Made by a program: the position numbers and the translations under genes
Shown: positions 26,562-42,063 of the stretch, one piece after another
Layout: each line of letters opens with the position of its first letter
Numbering within the stretch: position 1 is the stretch's first letter
From: Scatophagus argus
Taxonomy: Eukaryota > Chordata > Actinopteri > Scatophagidae
NCBI RefSeq assembly: GCF_020382885.2
Contig: NC_058508.1
Span: 10,391,917 to 10,455,916 of the forward strand
Direction: 5' to 3'
Length of the DNA stretch: 64,000 nt
The notes under the pieces: model-generated
Database searches by the model: none
What the model was told of the DNA's origin: nothing
The model's input: only the letters and a program-made list of their open reading frames with translations

Positions 26562-28413
26562 ATGAAACTTTTGCTGACAGTATTACAACGAATTCATAGA
26601 CCAGCTGTTTACACCAGTCACCAACGTCGCCTGAGCTCCTGCGCCAGCAGCGGCCTGTCACCTGTCCGAGATGGGTCTCTAATCGTCGGGTCAACCCGGG
26701 AGCTCGTGCAGAGACTCGGCTCGCAGGTGGAGGTGAGGGCGGCCTTCATAACTGAGGAGGAGGAGCAGGCATTTCTGCGAGAGCTGGACCCAGGCCTGAA
26801 GAAGAAACGTTACGAATTCGACCACTGGGACGATGTAAGTTAAGTTCACAAGGACGTGGTTGGTTGTTATAACGGGTCCACATACATTTCACACATGAAC
26901 TTGGAGGGTCATGGTCGACACGCACACCTTTTACAGTTTTGTAATGAATTTAGCCCAATTATTAATGACTGTGTTAATGTGTGTTAGAGTAAGGACCCAC
27001 TCATATCTTCGTTATTCACGGATTGACTTTGATCCACATCTCGCACATCTTTCAGTGCTATATATCACCTTGAAAGGCATTTTTTGCCCATATCCTATAC
27101 CTGATTACACATGAAAAATATAGTTTCACCCTGTTTCCGAGTGTGGGTCTGGCTCATTTTAATGTAGATCCAATTTTAAGGATGTCTTGGCCAAGATAGG
27201 AGGCAACAACAGTTTGTTGTGAAGACATGAAAACCATGCCATAACATCAGAAATGAAGCAATAATGCAACACACACATTCATGTATTAGACTCATTGATT
27301 CAAACTGAACCACATGTACATGCTTGAAGTTCCTGTGTGTTTTCATTGGCTCAAAGTGACATAGGCAAATCACAGGATCACTCCACAAAATCATCCCAAA
27401 GAGTAATCGGGAAACGGAGCCACACACTCTCGACAAATGGTTCATAAAAGCAGCTTGTCAAAATGTTGGCCTTGAAATAAATAGTTCATGCATAAATGTA
27501 TTTAAAGTGACAGTGACTTTATTTGTGCTGTGTTCACTTACCCACATGAAGGCTATTCATGGCTACCGTGAAACTGAGCGTGTGAGGTGGGGGGCAGCGT
27601 GTGAGGAGATCCTGAATCGTGTCCGGTCGGCAGCGTTTCCTGAGGGTGGTCCACTCCTCGGGCCCGTGCATGTTCTAGATCTGGACAAGACTGGCTACAT
27701 CAAGCCTCACGTTGACAGTGTCAAGGTAGGTTTCTCTTTTTTCCCTCTGCATGGGCAGTGTTACATACAATCACCTACAAATCACAAATGTTAGGTTCTA
27801 ACGTGGACAGTATCCTCAGCACCACAGCCTTTGAGGAAGCCTTTTGTGTGTGCTGCGCTGTTATGCCAGCTGTGCTTTTGCTGTCTTTTTCACCTTCTAA
27901 TTTTTCAGTTCTGCGGTAGCACCATCGCTGGATTGAACCTTTTGTCGGACAGTGTCATGCGCTTGGTGAAGGAGGATTCCCCCAGTGAATGGCTGGACCT
28001 GCTGCTGCCCCGATACTCCCTCTACATTCTCAGGTTCAGTATATGCTGAAATTTGCTCAAATGTTATATTTTAATATGAAGTATTTGAGTTATTTATTAC
28101 TGCACAGGGCTGTTTTCCCAGGATAAAATGTACTCTCTACTACAGGATGAATACCAATCAAAGGCAATGCAGGCACTAGCGACACATATTTGCTCATGGA
28201 GTGTGCTGTAATTGTATCATATTCTGCAGGATATGTAACAACATCTTACTTTAAACAGTGCAGTCATGCGTTTTATCATCACACCCATACAGGGACCAGG
28301 CCAGATATAACTTCACTCATGAGATCCTGAAAGATGAAGACTCTGTGTTCAATGGACAGAAAGTGCCTCGGCTGCGTCGGATCTCTGTCATCTGTCGGAA
28401 CCTTCCGGGCTGA
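26562..28413 (+). CDS. alkbh7: Alpha-ketoglutarate-dependent dioxygenase alkB homolog 7, mitochondrial
   Basis: Coding exons: 26562-26834, 27552-27725, 27909-28033, 28293-28413. The joined frame gives 230 aa (human about 221). ALKBH7 is a mitochondrial Fe(II)/2-oxoglutarate oxygenase linked to programmed necrosis and fatty-acid metabolism. Visible features are an Arg-rich N-terminus fitting a mitochondrial presequence, [21 protein letters not shown], iron ligands His144 and Asp146 in [11 protein letters not shown], a third ligand His200 in FTHEIL, and the 2-oxoglutarate arginine region RRISVICR (Arg220/Arg226). All junctions are GT-AG with clean phases. The ATG at 26562 is the first in frame; an earlier in-frame TTG is not a start. 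A 717-bp intron 1 and shorter introns follow. AATAAA at 28899-28904 is the likely poly(A) signal, giving a 3' UTR of about 500 bp. Confidence 0.96.
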
Positions 28414-28898
28414 CACCCACCTCAGCTCAACAAGCCTGGATATTTACAGGATTTAGAGGATCGCGTCAGTGATCTCCGCTATATATTAAATCTAACATCT
28501 GATTAAATGTAATTGTTTTTGTTAGCTAATTTATTGCTCATAATTACATCTTTGGTTTATTACAGTGTTTATAGTTTTAGGGATATTAATTAACCAAATG
28601 AGCCCGTCATCATCACTAAATTCATCAGAGAATCTTTTAAGTTTTGCAGTGCTGATTTGAATAAACAGGAGATATTTACAACAGTTTCCAAAATATCTGA
28701 ACCCTCTTGGCTGTAGTTGGAGCATCATTTCAGTCACCACTCAATGCCAGAAAAGATGTCAGCTTTAAATGTGTGAAATATTTCTTTGTGTGTATGTTTT
28801 TTAAAGTATTACCATCACTTTGTTGTGTCTGTCTACTTCTGTGAAATACAGAGCCTCTGTGAATAATGTCCACATAAAACTCAAGTGAACTTGAATGC

Positions 28899-28904
28899 AA
28901 TAAA
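28899..28904 (+). terminator. alkbh7: Poly(A) signal of alkbh7
   Basis: AATAAA lies about 490 bp after the stop codon and is the first canonical hexamer there that sits in a plausible 3' UTR context. Confidence 0.6.
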
Positions 28905-29053
28905 AGCTGGTGAGAATCTGCAGGTTTTGTGTTTTTATTAAGTAAAATAATATTTGAGTAGCTTGAAAAGTAACTTTCCTTTTTCGAACCCGTTGCTATG
29001 AAGAGCATTACCTGTCTTGAGTGCTGATATGTGATTCTGCCACTAACAGGTTA

Positions 29054-29430
29054 TACACAGTTTGGTGAAGGCCCTCTTCAGTTCCACCATGACTGTGCCT
29101 CAGTGCACAAAGCAAAGCTCCATAAAGACCTGGTTGGATGAGTTTGGTGTGGACCCTGACCTCAACCCCATCCAACACCTTCGGGGTGAACTGGAACGCA
29201 GATTGCGAGCCAGATCTTTTGGTCCAACATTAGTGTCTGACCTCACAAATAATCTGCTGTGTTAATGCGCAAAAAACCCCACAGGAACACTTCAAAATCT
29301 TGTGGAAAGCCTTCACAGAAGAGTGGAAGCTGTTAGAGCTGCAAAGCTGTCTGTGTGTTTAGAATGTGATGTCATTAAAATCTCTGCTGGTGTAATGGTC
29401 AGGTGTCCCAAAACTTTTGTCTATAAAGTC
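29054..29430 (+). mobile_element. Decayed Tc1-like DNA transposon, 3' part
   Basis: A plus-strand frame contains HxDC-region remnants and then KTWLDEFGV, PDLNPIQHL, ELERRLRAR and VSDLTNNLL, the C-terminal part of a Tc1-family transposase. The frame stops early, and a short segment between DEFGV and PDLNP, usually present in this family, is missing. The 3' end (29412-29430, TTTTGTCTATAAAGT) resembles the terminal inverted repeat of the MITE at 41070-41225, with a TA just outside. The 5' half and left inverted repeat are not visible. It is dead: truncated, internally deleted and interrupted. Confidence 0.85.
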
Positions 29431-29639
29431 TATGTTCAGGTGAGTGATATTAATTAGCCAGTGATATATTTCTTTTTCCACGACAGAAATTTGTAAGCCA
29501 CTATTGCTTAAATGGATCTTATTCCAGCATTTTTTTTTTAAGTCCTTAATAATTATGTGAACATTCAAGCGAAATATTTCCTTTTGTTTTGTGCACTAAT
29601 CCACATGAATGCATATCTCATAAACTCATAAACGCATAA

Positions 29640-33773
<4,134 letters not shown>

Positions 33774-33973
33774 AGTGACCAAACACTGAGCTGAAAATTT
33801 TATTGCTTCTGCAAGTTGTTATAAGTGTGCAGTACTGGTTAATTCAGTGCTACATCAAACAATACTGTACATCTCATTTATATCAAAGCCTTCTTTTCAC
33901 CTTTTAATCTCTGGATTCTTTCCCTTCTTAAATATTTAATGAAATGGTTGAATGATTTGGAAAGAGGCTGAAA

Positions 33974-34024
33974 AATAAATATTTTAATTTTCAAGCACCA
34001 GTCTTTGTGTAATAATTTAATAAA
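33974..34024 (+). terminator. gfus: gfus poly(A) signals (two AATAAA)
   Basis: AATAAA occurs at 33974-33979, 200 bp after the stop codon, and again at 34019-34024. Either could specify the 3' end of gfus. Confidence 0.65.
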
Positions 34025-34103
34025 AACAAAGAGTTAGCATGTCCCAATGAGGACACACGTGGAGTACAAAGAGAAAATCCTCACACCGCTGCAGCTTTTA
34101 AGA

Positions 34104-34109
34104 TTTATT
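34104..34109 (-). terminator. gtf2f1: Poly(A) signal of gtf2f1
   Basis: TTTATT on the plus strand is AATAAA for the minus-strand gene, about 305 bp past its stop codon. The convergent gfus signal lies only 80 bp away. Confidence 0.6.
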
Positions 34110-34414
34110 AGAAAAGTTCCATCCTAAGAAAAACAAATCACTTCAGAGCCTTCAGAGATTGAGCCGTTTTTCTGTTGTTTGGTGTGATATTCCAGACATT
34201 GGAAAAGAAATTTGAGATGCTTAACAAAAACAAGTTTTTATAAATGTGTACCTGTGAAAACATCTGATACCTGCCTGTTTTAAAACGGACACAAGGCGTC
34301 TCTTTCCAAGGGCTCAGGCTTCTCTGAAATAACAACAAAATCTTTCAGCTGAAGAGTTTCAGCCCGTCGTTCTTTTCTCCGTCCTCTCCACCCCTGCCAC
34401 TCCATCCCTCGCTG

Positions 34415-37400
34415 TTATTCAGTAAGGTAGAAGTGCATTTTGTCGTTGACGTTCTTGCGCTCCGGATTGAGGCGCTTCAGGATCTGTGCCAGCACGTTGA
34501 CAGTCTGCTCACTGCTCAGACCTGTTCGCTTGGTCTGGAACTTCTTCAGCAGGTCTTTAGTGGTCATCGGTTTACGGATCAGGTACCGTCGGACTGCTTC
34601 TTCTGTAAGCTGCACATCACTGTGGAGTAGATGAATAAAAATGTTTTTTCCCTCTTACCATCAATCAAACTATGTACATTTCAGCTAAAATTAATGTGAA
34701 TTCAATTATGGTGTAGAATAATGAAATAACTTGACATTTCTTAGAAGCATAAAGTACCTTGAGCTTGGAGTGGATTTGCCTGATGGGGGTTGAGGTGTAC
34801 TCTTCCCAGAAGGACCAGGGCTCTGACTGCTGGGCTCCATCTTCAGTCTTTTGGCAGCTGGTGAGTCAGTGGCAGGACCCTGAGTCTGTCTCTTACCTGC
34901 AGCAAACAGCAACAAAGGAAGCTCAAGTTTCAATTGTGATGGCCATGTTTCAGTTTTGCACGTTAAAATGTTTACGTGTTGTGTGCATGTGTTGCGGCGT
35001 ACGAGCGAACACCTTGCTCTAGTTTGCTGGCAGCAGCACGTAGCGTATTGGAGGTGGAGGCAGAGTCTATGGATGGTGTCCCTGGGCGACTGCCAGTCCT
35101 GGAGCTGCCGGCAGATCCACGCCCACCTCCACGTTTAGGAGGCGTGCGCTTCTTCTGGGAGAGGAACGGAGACAGGCATTTGATGAGGACAAAAAGAAAA
35201 ACACTGCAAATACAAAACCATTCAGAACTGAAAACATCCATTTACTGAGCCACACACACACACACACACACACAGGCTAATCACCATGAACAGAGCTGAG
35301 GCCGTCTCTCCCTCGATGTCGCTGTCGTCCGAGCTGTCCGACTCGCCGCTGCTGTCTGCGACACACAGATCCACACAACTCAAACTAAATGTGATGGAGT
35401 GTCACTGAACACTGCTTGTGTTTATTATGACCCCATTCTGTTGTACACATGTTGTCAAATCCTCATCTGCCTCTGAGAAACCCGTACCTTTTTTCTTCTT
35501 CTTTTCCAACTGAACCGGGGTTTTCTTTCCTTCCTCTTCTTCTTCTTCTTCTTTTGCTTCCTCTTCATTCGGCTTTTCCTCCTCGCTTTCTTCCTCGCTT
35601 TCAGATGCCTCATCAATCCCTATAAAAGGACAAACATTTAAACAACAATCTAAATAACAGTCATTCTTTCAGGAAAGCCAATGAGTCAAGCAGTTATGTG
35701 GCAGGAATATCAGGACACACACACGCACACAACCAACATTATGGGCATGAATATGAATAAATGAAAGAAAGTGCATAAAATGATCAGTTATGTTCAACTG
35801 TCTGACCTTTAGGGAGGTCTTCTCCTTTGTTGGGTTTTCCTTTTTCTGGCTCGTCCTCTGAACTGTTTGGAGAACAAAATGACATATTAGTAAAGGGAAC
35901 ACAACCAAAAAAAATTAATGAATAAATAAATGACACACTGTAGTGTCCACAGTGGATTCTGTATGAAGCAATGCTACGGATCTGACCTGCTTTCATCTGA
36001 CATGTAATCCACCTCTAGACCCTCGTAGTCCCCGTCATCGCTGTCCTCCAAGGCCTCTTCAGTGCTCTTCCTCTTCTTCTTCTTCTTTCCTTTTCCTTTC
36101 CCCGTGTTATTCTTGGTCTTCGTTTTGCTCTCTCCGTCTGTGCAGCAAAGAGAACAGTGGGGGGGGGGAAAAAAACGCAAGATGACACAATGTTGTTGTT
36201 AACTTACAGGTGTATGATGTCATAATGACAATTCGCAGGGGACGGATGAGGTGCCCATCCTGTTTCTCTCTCCTTACCATCCCCCATACTGCTGTCACTG
36301 TCATCGCTGCTCATCTCCAGGTCGTCATCCAGGTCGTGGATGCGCAGGTCGCCCCCTCTCCCACCCGCCTTCTTTTTCTTCTTCCCCGACTTCTCAGACT
36401 CATCTTCCTCATCGTCACCACGCTCCTGCTCCCGGAAACGTTTCTGAAGCATAATGCTGAAGTGATTCACCACCTTGTTCCTTCTGTAAAAGGAGGAGGA
36501 TGGCTGTTTCACAAACTTGCACCATTTGGGGAGAATAAGTACTTATTTTTTTTTTCTTCTTCACTACAAACTGAAATCCCTCCCTGTTCCTCCACTCCCT
36601 TACCGGCCCCACTCCTCCTCAGCCTCCTCGGCAGTGAGAGTTCGGTGCTTGGCCAGCGGCGTGAAGTTGTACCAGCCGTGGACAGGGAAGGCCTCAAAAG
36701 CTCCATCAGGACACTGTGTGAAGATGTAGTAGGATGCATTTTCTGTAACACCTCCCTTCTTTTGACCTTTGAACCTGACGCCAACACGCAGACAGACAGA
36801 GGGAGAAAGCAGGTGTATTGACAACAGCAGGGAACCTCCATCATGCCTGCACACATAGGCGTATGGAGAAAATTTGATAAGTATATCTACAAACCCAGGT
36901 ATTATAAGCTGACTTTAAAAACATGCCTAAAACACATTTTAGCTTACCACAGCCTTTTAGAATTCTAGAACTTTTATCTTCCCTGCTTTAAGTCCTCTAT
37001 GGATTCAAAGTAACTGACTAAGAGATTTGTGTAAATAATAAGTCATATGCAAAAACATGTCAGTTTGAATTATAATGACGTATATGTTCCCTCCTGACAC
37101 AGACGGGTTCTAAAAGAGACACTTTGGTGAAAATGAGAGTGAATCAGAAAGTTAAGAAGTGTCTTTCTCCCCACCTCTTGCCAGCCTTGCCATTGACCTT
37201 GAGCAGCCAGGGCTGGTCCTCTGCTTTGAACTCTCGTGTCACAATACCAAACTTCTTCCGCCGTGCTTCCTCACGCTGCTTTTTGCCAAACTCGCTGCCA
37301 GCTGCACCTTCCGGCATCTCTTCCTCCCCGTATATCCGCCGAGCACTCATGTCTCTTTCCATACGAGCCTGAAGACAAAGAGAGGGAGATGCTAAAACAT

Positions 37401-38341
37401 GTCAAACTAAAAGGTATATGGCATATATGGCTTCTAATTTAAGTGAATCATCTGAGACTTAAGGTTTCCAGTATCCTTTGATTTCCCTGTTCTTTTGAAG
37501 GGGAAATCGCACTGCTTGTCATTTCTCTCTCTGTACTACCAAGCGATGACAGCAGCTCAAACTATCTGCCATGTGAAGCCCACCTGTGTCCAAGTTGAAC
37601 AGTTGACTCTGTCTCCTGCATTGAAAGCCATGATGTTGTACTTTTTGCTAGTGTTTCTGTGTGACAGACAAACAAACAAAAAGTTATTAACTCCACCTGC
37701 TAATTCCACTTGAAGCTCACAGGAGCAGGCAGGACATTTACTTACAGCATAATCAATTAATCGTGCATGCAGTCTGGTAAATCCATTTTTATTTGGAAAG
37801 GTATATTTAAGCAACAAATCTGATACATATACAAAGAATCAAAACTTGTCAAATAAAGTAAATTGCCTTCAACACACATCATTTCCTTTGGTAAACCCAC
37901 GTGAACACAGAAGTACACAACATCCATGCACAGAAACCGCCAGAGATGGAATCCTTCTAGGCTTTTTTTTCTATTTATACCAACAACAAGGTGGAGACAT
38001 GAGGCTCATTTAAATTCTTAACAGTGGATATTTGTGGATATACGCTTGTCAGAACATGTTACTCACTTGGGAACTCGCACAGTGTATTCTGTGGTTGAGG
38101 AACTGCTGCTCCCCTGCAAGACAAACAGATTCTGATGTTTGTTTGGGTTTTTTGGACTGTATCAGCCCTTTATTTTTCCTCACATCTCTAATGATATTTG
38201 AAGCTAACTACCGTACAGTTGGCTGGTCGTGAATTTGCAGCAATGCACATGCACAAGAGCGGACTTTAGTAGAGTCAGCGGGGATAAAAGGGAGATATTT
38301 GTCGTTGGGAGAGCAGAGTGAAAACTTACCAGAGAGGTCAT
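34415..38341 (-). CDS. gtf2f1: General transcription factor IIF subunit 1 (RAP74)
   Basis: Thirteen coding exons in transcript order: 38341-38330, 38113-38067, 37656-37584, 37368-37175, 36774-36604, 36483-36278, 36137-35987, 35862-35807, 35619-35488, 35355-35285, 35154-35013, 34896-34758, 34619-34415. They give 532 aa (human 517). RAP74 pairs with RAP30 in TFIIF, binds RNA polymerase II and helps initiation and elongation. Residues 1-165 hold the dimerisation region (EYTVRVPK, YNIMAFNAGD, EDQPWLLKVNGK, KKGGVTENASYYIFTQCPDG). Residues about 190-400 are highly charged, with Lys and Glu runs and SDDGDYEGLEVDYMSD. The end is a winged helix (TEEAVRRYLIRKPMTTKDLL to NDKMHFYLTE) known to bind the FCP1 phosphatase. 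The start exon encodes only MTSL. All joins are GT-AG and in phase. Confidence 0.96.
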
Positions 38342-39420
38342 GGCTGGTCGTCTCTCCGGATTCTCTCACCACATCAGCAGTTGCTTCAGCCTAATCGGAT
38401 AGCTTACACTATTAAAAATTAAGATACGTTAGTTAAAAGCTTAACCGAGTTAGAGAACAGAGAACACGTTAGCGTTGACTTAATAATATAACAAACGTAA
38501 CATAAATAGCAATAATGATTTCTGCTGGGCTGTATGTTGTCAAAAAGACGGACTGTAGGGTTAACAGTTGCATCTGATGCTAAAACAAAGGTAAACATAT
38601 TTAGCAAACAGTTTTAGCCGCAGTCTGTAGCTAAGCTACTGCTAACCGTAACTAGGATAATCCATCTTCAAACTAATGTGGAGTTTGTGGGAAATAAGGG
38701 TAGTATACAATTTGTGCACACATACAGAAATCCAAAGTATTAACACTGAAACAGAAATGATCTAAGCCTATATAAAATATCTGTTTTACCGGTGCGCGCA
38801 CTTCCACCGTATTCGTTCCGTTAGCCGACTAGAAACGTAGACTTGATATAATGGTTCCGCAAGGGGTGCTCCGGTCTCCTTTTTGTTTAGCTCATGGGAG
38901 CTCGGGTTGAACCCCACGGCTTTACTGGCTGATGGAAAATATGAAATTGTGATAATTAATTGAGCAACAACTTTATTATTATGTTTGTTATTATTATTTA
39001 TTATTTCTACTCGCGCTAGCTCGGTGATTGTATTTTGAAAGTATTCACAGGAAGTGTTTCCATGCTATCATATCTACCGCAGACATGTTATCTAGCTTAA
39101 CGCTGAAATCTCACGAATCACTAACGCCTCATCGTTAGCGTCAAATAACGTAATAATCATGAATAATATTCTACTGCCCTCTTGTGGTCAAAGCGTGGAG
39201 CTGCAATATATTAAATTCGTCAATACCACGTTAGTACCCTCTAAAGCATGCAGCCACTTCCGGTAAATCCTTTCAAAACGCAGGAACGAAACTTGTAATA
39301 AAAAATTAAATCCACAATTCAGCATGACCCTGCCTTTGTGTTGAGAAATCGCACGGCAGTCTCCCACATATAAAACTCGATTCCTCTTTGTTGTCTAACC
39401 AGGGTGACTGGGGATGACTC
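38342..39420 (-). promoter_or_regulatory. gtf2f1: gtf2f1 5' UTR and upstream region
   Basis: Sequence upstream of the gtf2f1 ATG. CpG-containing stretches occur at 38790-38890, and an ETS-like CTTCCGG lies near 39257-39263. No TATA box or transcription start can be fixed. Confidence 0.4.
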
Positions 39421-40700
39421 TGCACGGCACACTAACTCACTCGCGACAAAAAGCGCTCTCATAGCCATAACCATGTCAATCAGAGAGACTTCGCTGTTGG
39501 ACGGGTTGCTCTGCTGCCTGTTGTGGTCACTAATAATTGACTAATATAAGTCAACTCGCCTTGTGTCATATATCACTAATCCTCTGATTGTAGCACACAA
39601 ACAACTTTACAACGCATCGATAAAGATTTTCTATATATCACGCGCGTCACTGCAGTATTGACCTCAATAGATATGCTCTTCTCCACGCACTTTGGAAGTA
39701 GGCGAAGTTTTGCAAGAGGATCTCTGCAGTTCCTCAATCTGACCACCAAGGGGCAGTAAACACTCGCGATTCAGGCCTGATTACTGGCATGCATTACATA
39801 CGGTAGAGGTTTTTTAAAAAAGTATCTGTTATTAGGTTCTCAACATAACATTTATTTTCAAGTATCTGTCATTACCTTTTATTTACATATGATTTATAAG
39901 AAGCCAGGAGATACTAATATATTAAGTTTCAACTGAAATGAACAGTGCGAAATACATTTCCCCGTGATTGTTTTTAACATAATGTCAGATTCTTCATGTT
40001 TTTGCATCATCCTGTGGCATGTGATAGAATTTTAATTTTTCTCCTTATTAAATTAATCAATATATTCTGAATACAACAGGCACAATTACATGGGGTACAA
40101 CACCACAGATCTTCTTAAAATAGTATGTTATCAAGAAATGGCTGAAGATGAAATTCTTTTTGTGTATCAACCGTGATCTTACTACAGTATTTACACTGGA
40201 TTTTAAAATTAAATTAAAGAAAAACAAGATATTTGCAATGTGACACTCAATCAGAGATCAAACCTGTTGGCTCTAATTGTTCTTACTTAAAAACATCAGT
40301 GTTTCTCCCTCTAGGGATTTGAAAGGCATTTACATACTGCCTTGGATGCACTGCCATGTCACAGTTTTACAAGACAAATTGTCCTGACAGGTGAAGCACG
40401 CACTCTCCTGAGGAGTTTCACTCCTTGTGTGTCATATAACAGATGGTGAATGTGATTCCTCAAAGCAAGTATTTTATTTTATTTTTTTTAACAATGTATT
40501 TTTCAACATCATTGACACGTAGCAATTGTTTTTTCCATGAAAAACATATTTACACTCACAGAGAACTGATGATTTTGATAGCAAACAAACAGTGAAAAGA
40601 CTTTTTTGTGAAAAGATTTTTTTGGACTTAAATTAGAAGCATATCCAAGTCATGACCATTTAGTCCAAAGTATGTTTACTACTACGGCTACTTTGCAGCA
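39421..40700. other. AT-rich intergenic DNA
   Basis: Non-coding stretch between gtf2f1 and the adhesion receptor gene. I see no exon, RNA gene or clear repeat in it. Confidence 0.6.
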
Positions 40701-41350
40701 GCAGGGGTAGAAAGTAACTAAGTACTGTACTAAAGTACAATTATTAAATTATTGTACTTTACCTGAGTATTTTTGTTTTGTTTTGTTTTGTGACTTTATA
40801 ATTCTGCTCCACAACATTTCAGGGACAAATATTGTATTATTTAGTCCAGTGCATTTATTTGTTAATATTACAATATATATTCTACAAATAAATTATGGTA
40901 TCATAAATTAAGATAAACATCTTTGATCTTCAAGAGGGAATTAACAAGCTATCCTGCAGATAAACTCTACAACATAAACCACCTGTACCAGCCTCCACAC
41001 TGAAGTGGTTAACACATCAATACATTCAGAATTATAATCCAGTCCTGTAATATACCCTATTCTGAAATACACTATATAGACAAAAGTATCCAGACACAGT
41101 TCATTATGGGGCTGGTTTTCACAGCTGTTACAGCTGCAAAGCTGTCTGTGTATTTAGGATGTGATGTCATTAATGTTCCTGTTGGTGTAATGGTTAGGTG
41201 GCCCAATACTTTTGTCTATATAGTGTATGCCTCTCTGGAAGTAATTTTACTGAATTTTACTTTTACTTGTGATGGAGTATTTCTAAACTGTGGTATTGTT
41301 ACTTTTAATGCTTTTAGTGAAATACAAGATCTGAGTACTTGTCCCCCCTC
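40701..41350 (+). repeat. Older interspersed repeat with complementary ends, split by a MITE
   Basis: The left end has 'gggtagaaagtaactaagta' followed by AGTACTGTACTAAAGTACAA and TTGTACTTTACCTGAGTATTT. The right end has TTTTACTTTTACTTG, AGTATTTCTAAA and TCTGAGTACTTGTCCC. This arrangement resembles a widespread teleost repeat made of repeated 'acttaagta'-like blocks in opposite orientation at the two ends. It is interrupted by the TA-flanked element at 41070-41225. Confidence 0.6.
41070..41225. mobile_element. Tc1/mariner-type MITE, 156 bp, with perfect 20-bp inverted ends
   Basis: The left end CACTATATAGACAAAAGTAT and the right end are exact reverse complements over 20 bp, and the element is flanked by TA on both sides (41068-41069 and 41226-41227). 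The inner right half (GCTGCAAAGCTGTCTGTGT, TGTGATGTCATTAA, GGTGTAATGGT) closely matches the 3' part of the Tc1-like remnant at 29334-29430, so both belong to one family. It carries no coding sequence. Confidence 0.93.
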
Positions 41351-42063
41351 AGCTCAGCCACATCAACAAGAATTTCTCTAACCTCATATTTAACATTTTA
41401 TATTTAGGATTTGGCTTGACAGGAGTCTAATTAAGCTAAAATAAAACTTTCACCTTTATGCTGTTTCATTAATATCATAACAAACCTCCTCATTTAACAT
41501 GAAATGTTAGAAAATGCTGCTTTTTATTTACAAAGCATAACATGTGATGTATGAATATCAGATAAAATGTCCTGATAATGAAGCTAAGCCAGCATAAATT
41601 CACATTATTCTCACATCAGCAACAAATAATAAACCCAACAGAAAAAAAAATTAAACAAGACAATAAAAAGATAGAAAACTATAAGGCTGAAGCATTTATC
41701 ACGATTATACTGTTATACTATACTGTCTTGAAGTCTTGACTTGAGTTGTGTTATCTCACTGTGTGTGTAAGTTCATTTTGAAAAGCTCAGCTTTTCCTTC
41801 CACGTGCCTTCAATCAAACTCCAACATGGTGTCTTTGGTACGTTTTTCAGACTTATGTAAATGACAGTTTGCACCTCAGAGCTCAGTGCCAGTCATGTCT
41901 TAACGTGACTTGTGCTGCATTTGAGCTTTTGCATCACGAGTACGTCAATTTGCATTAGTGTCAAACCTTGTAAAAACAGTTTTTGGATGCTGTGCAAATT
42001 TCCAAAAATGTACATTCACGCAGGTTAGTGATCTGTGGACTCAGGGACTTTTGTGGACCCGTC
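41351..42063 (+). promoter_or_regulatory. Upstream region of the adhesion receptor gene
   Basis: About 700 bp of AT-rich DNA before the receptor start codon. It contains an E-box-like CACGTG near 41801. No TATA box or certain transcription start is seen. Confidence 0.35.

Noticed and set aside
28531-28740. 69-codon minus-strand frame containing FSDEFSDDDG
   Set aside because: It lies in the alkbh7 3' UTR region and has no conserved features or splice signals, so it is probably chance.
36210-36821. 203-codon open frame on the plus strand
   Set aside because: It is the antisense shadow of gtf2f1 exons 5-6 and the intron between them, where the minus-strand frame is clearly conserved protein.
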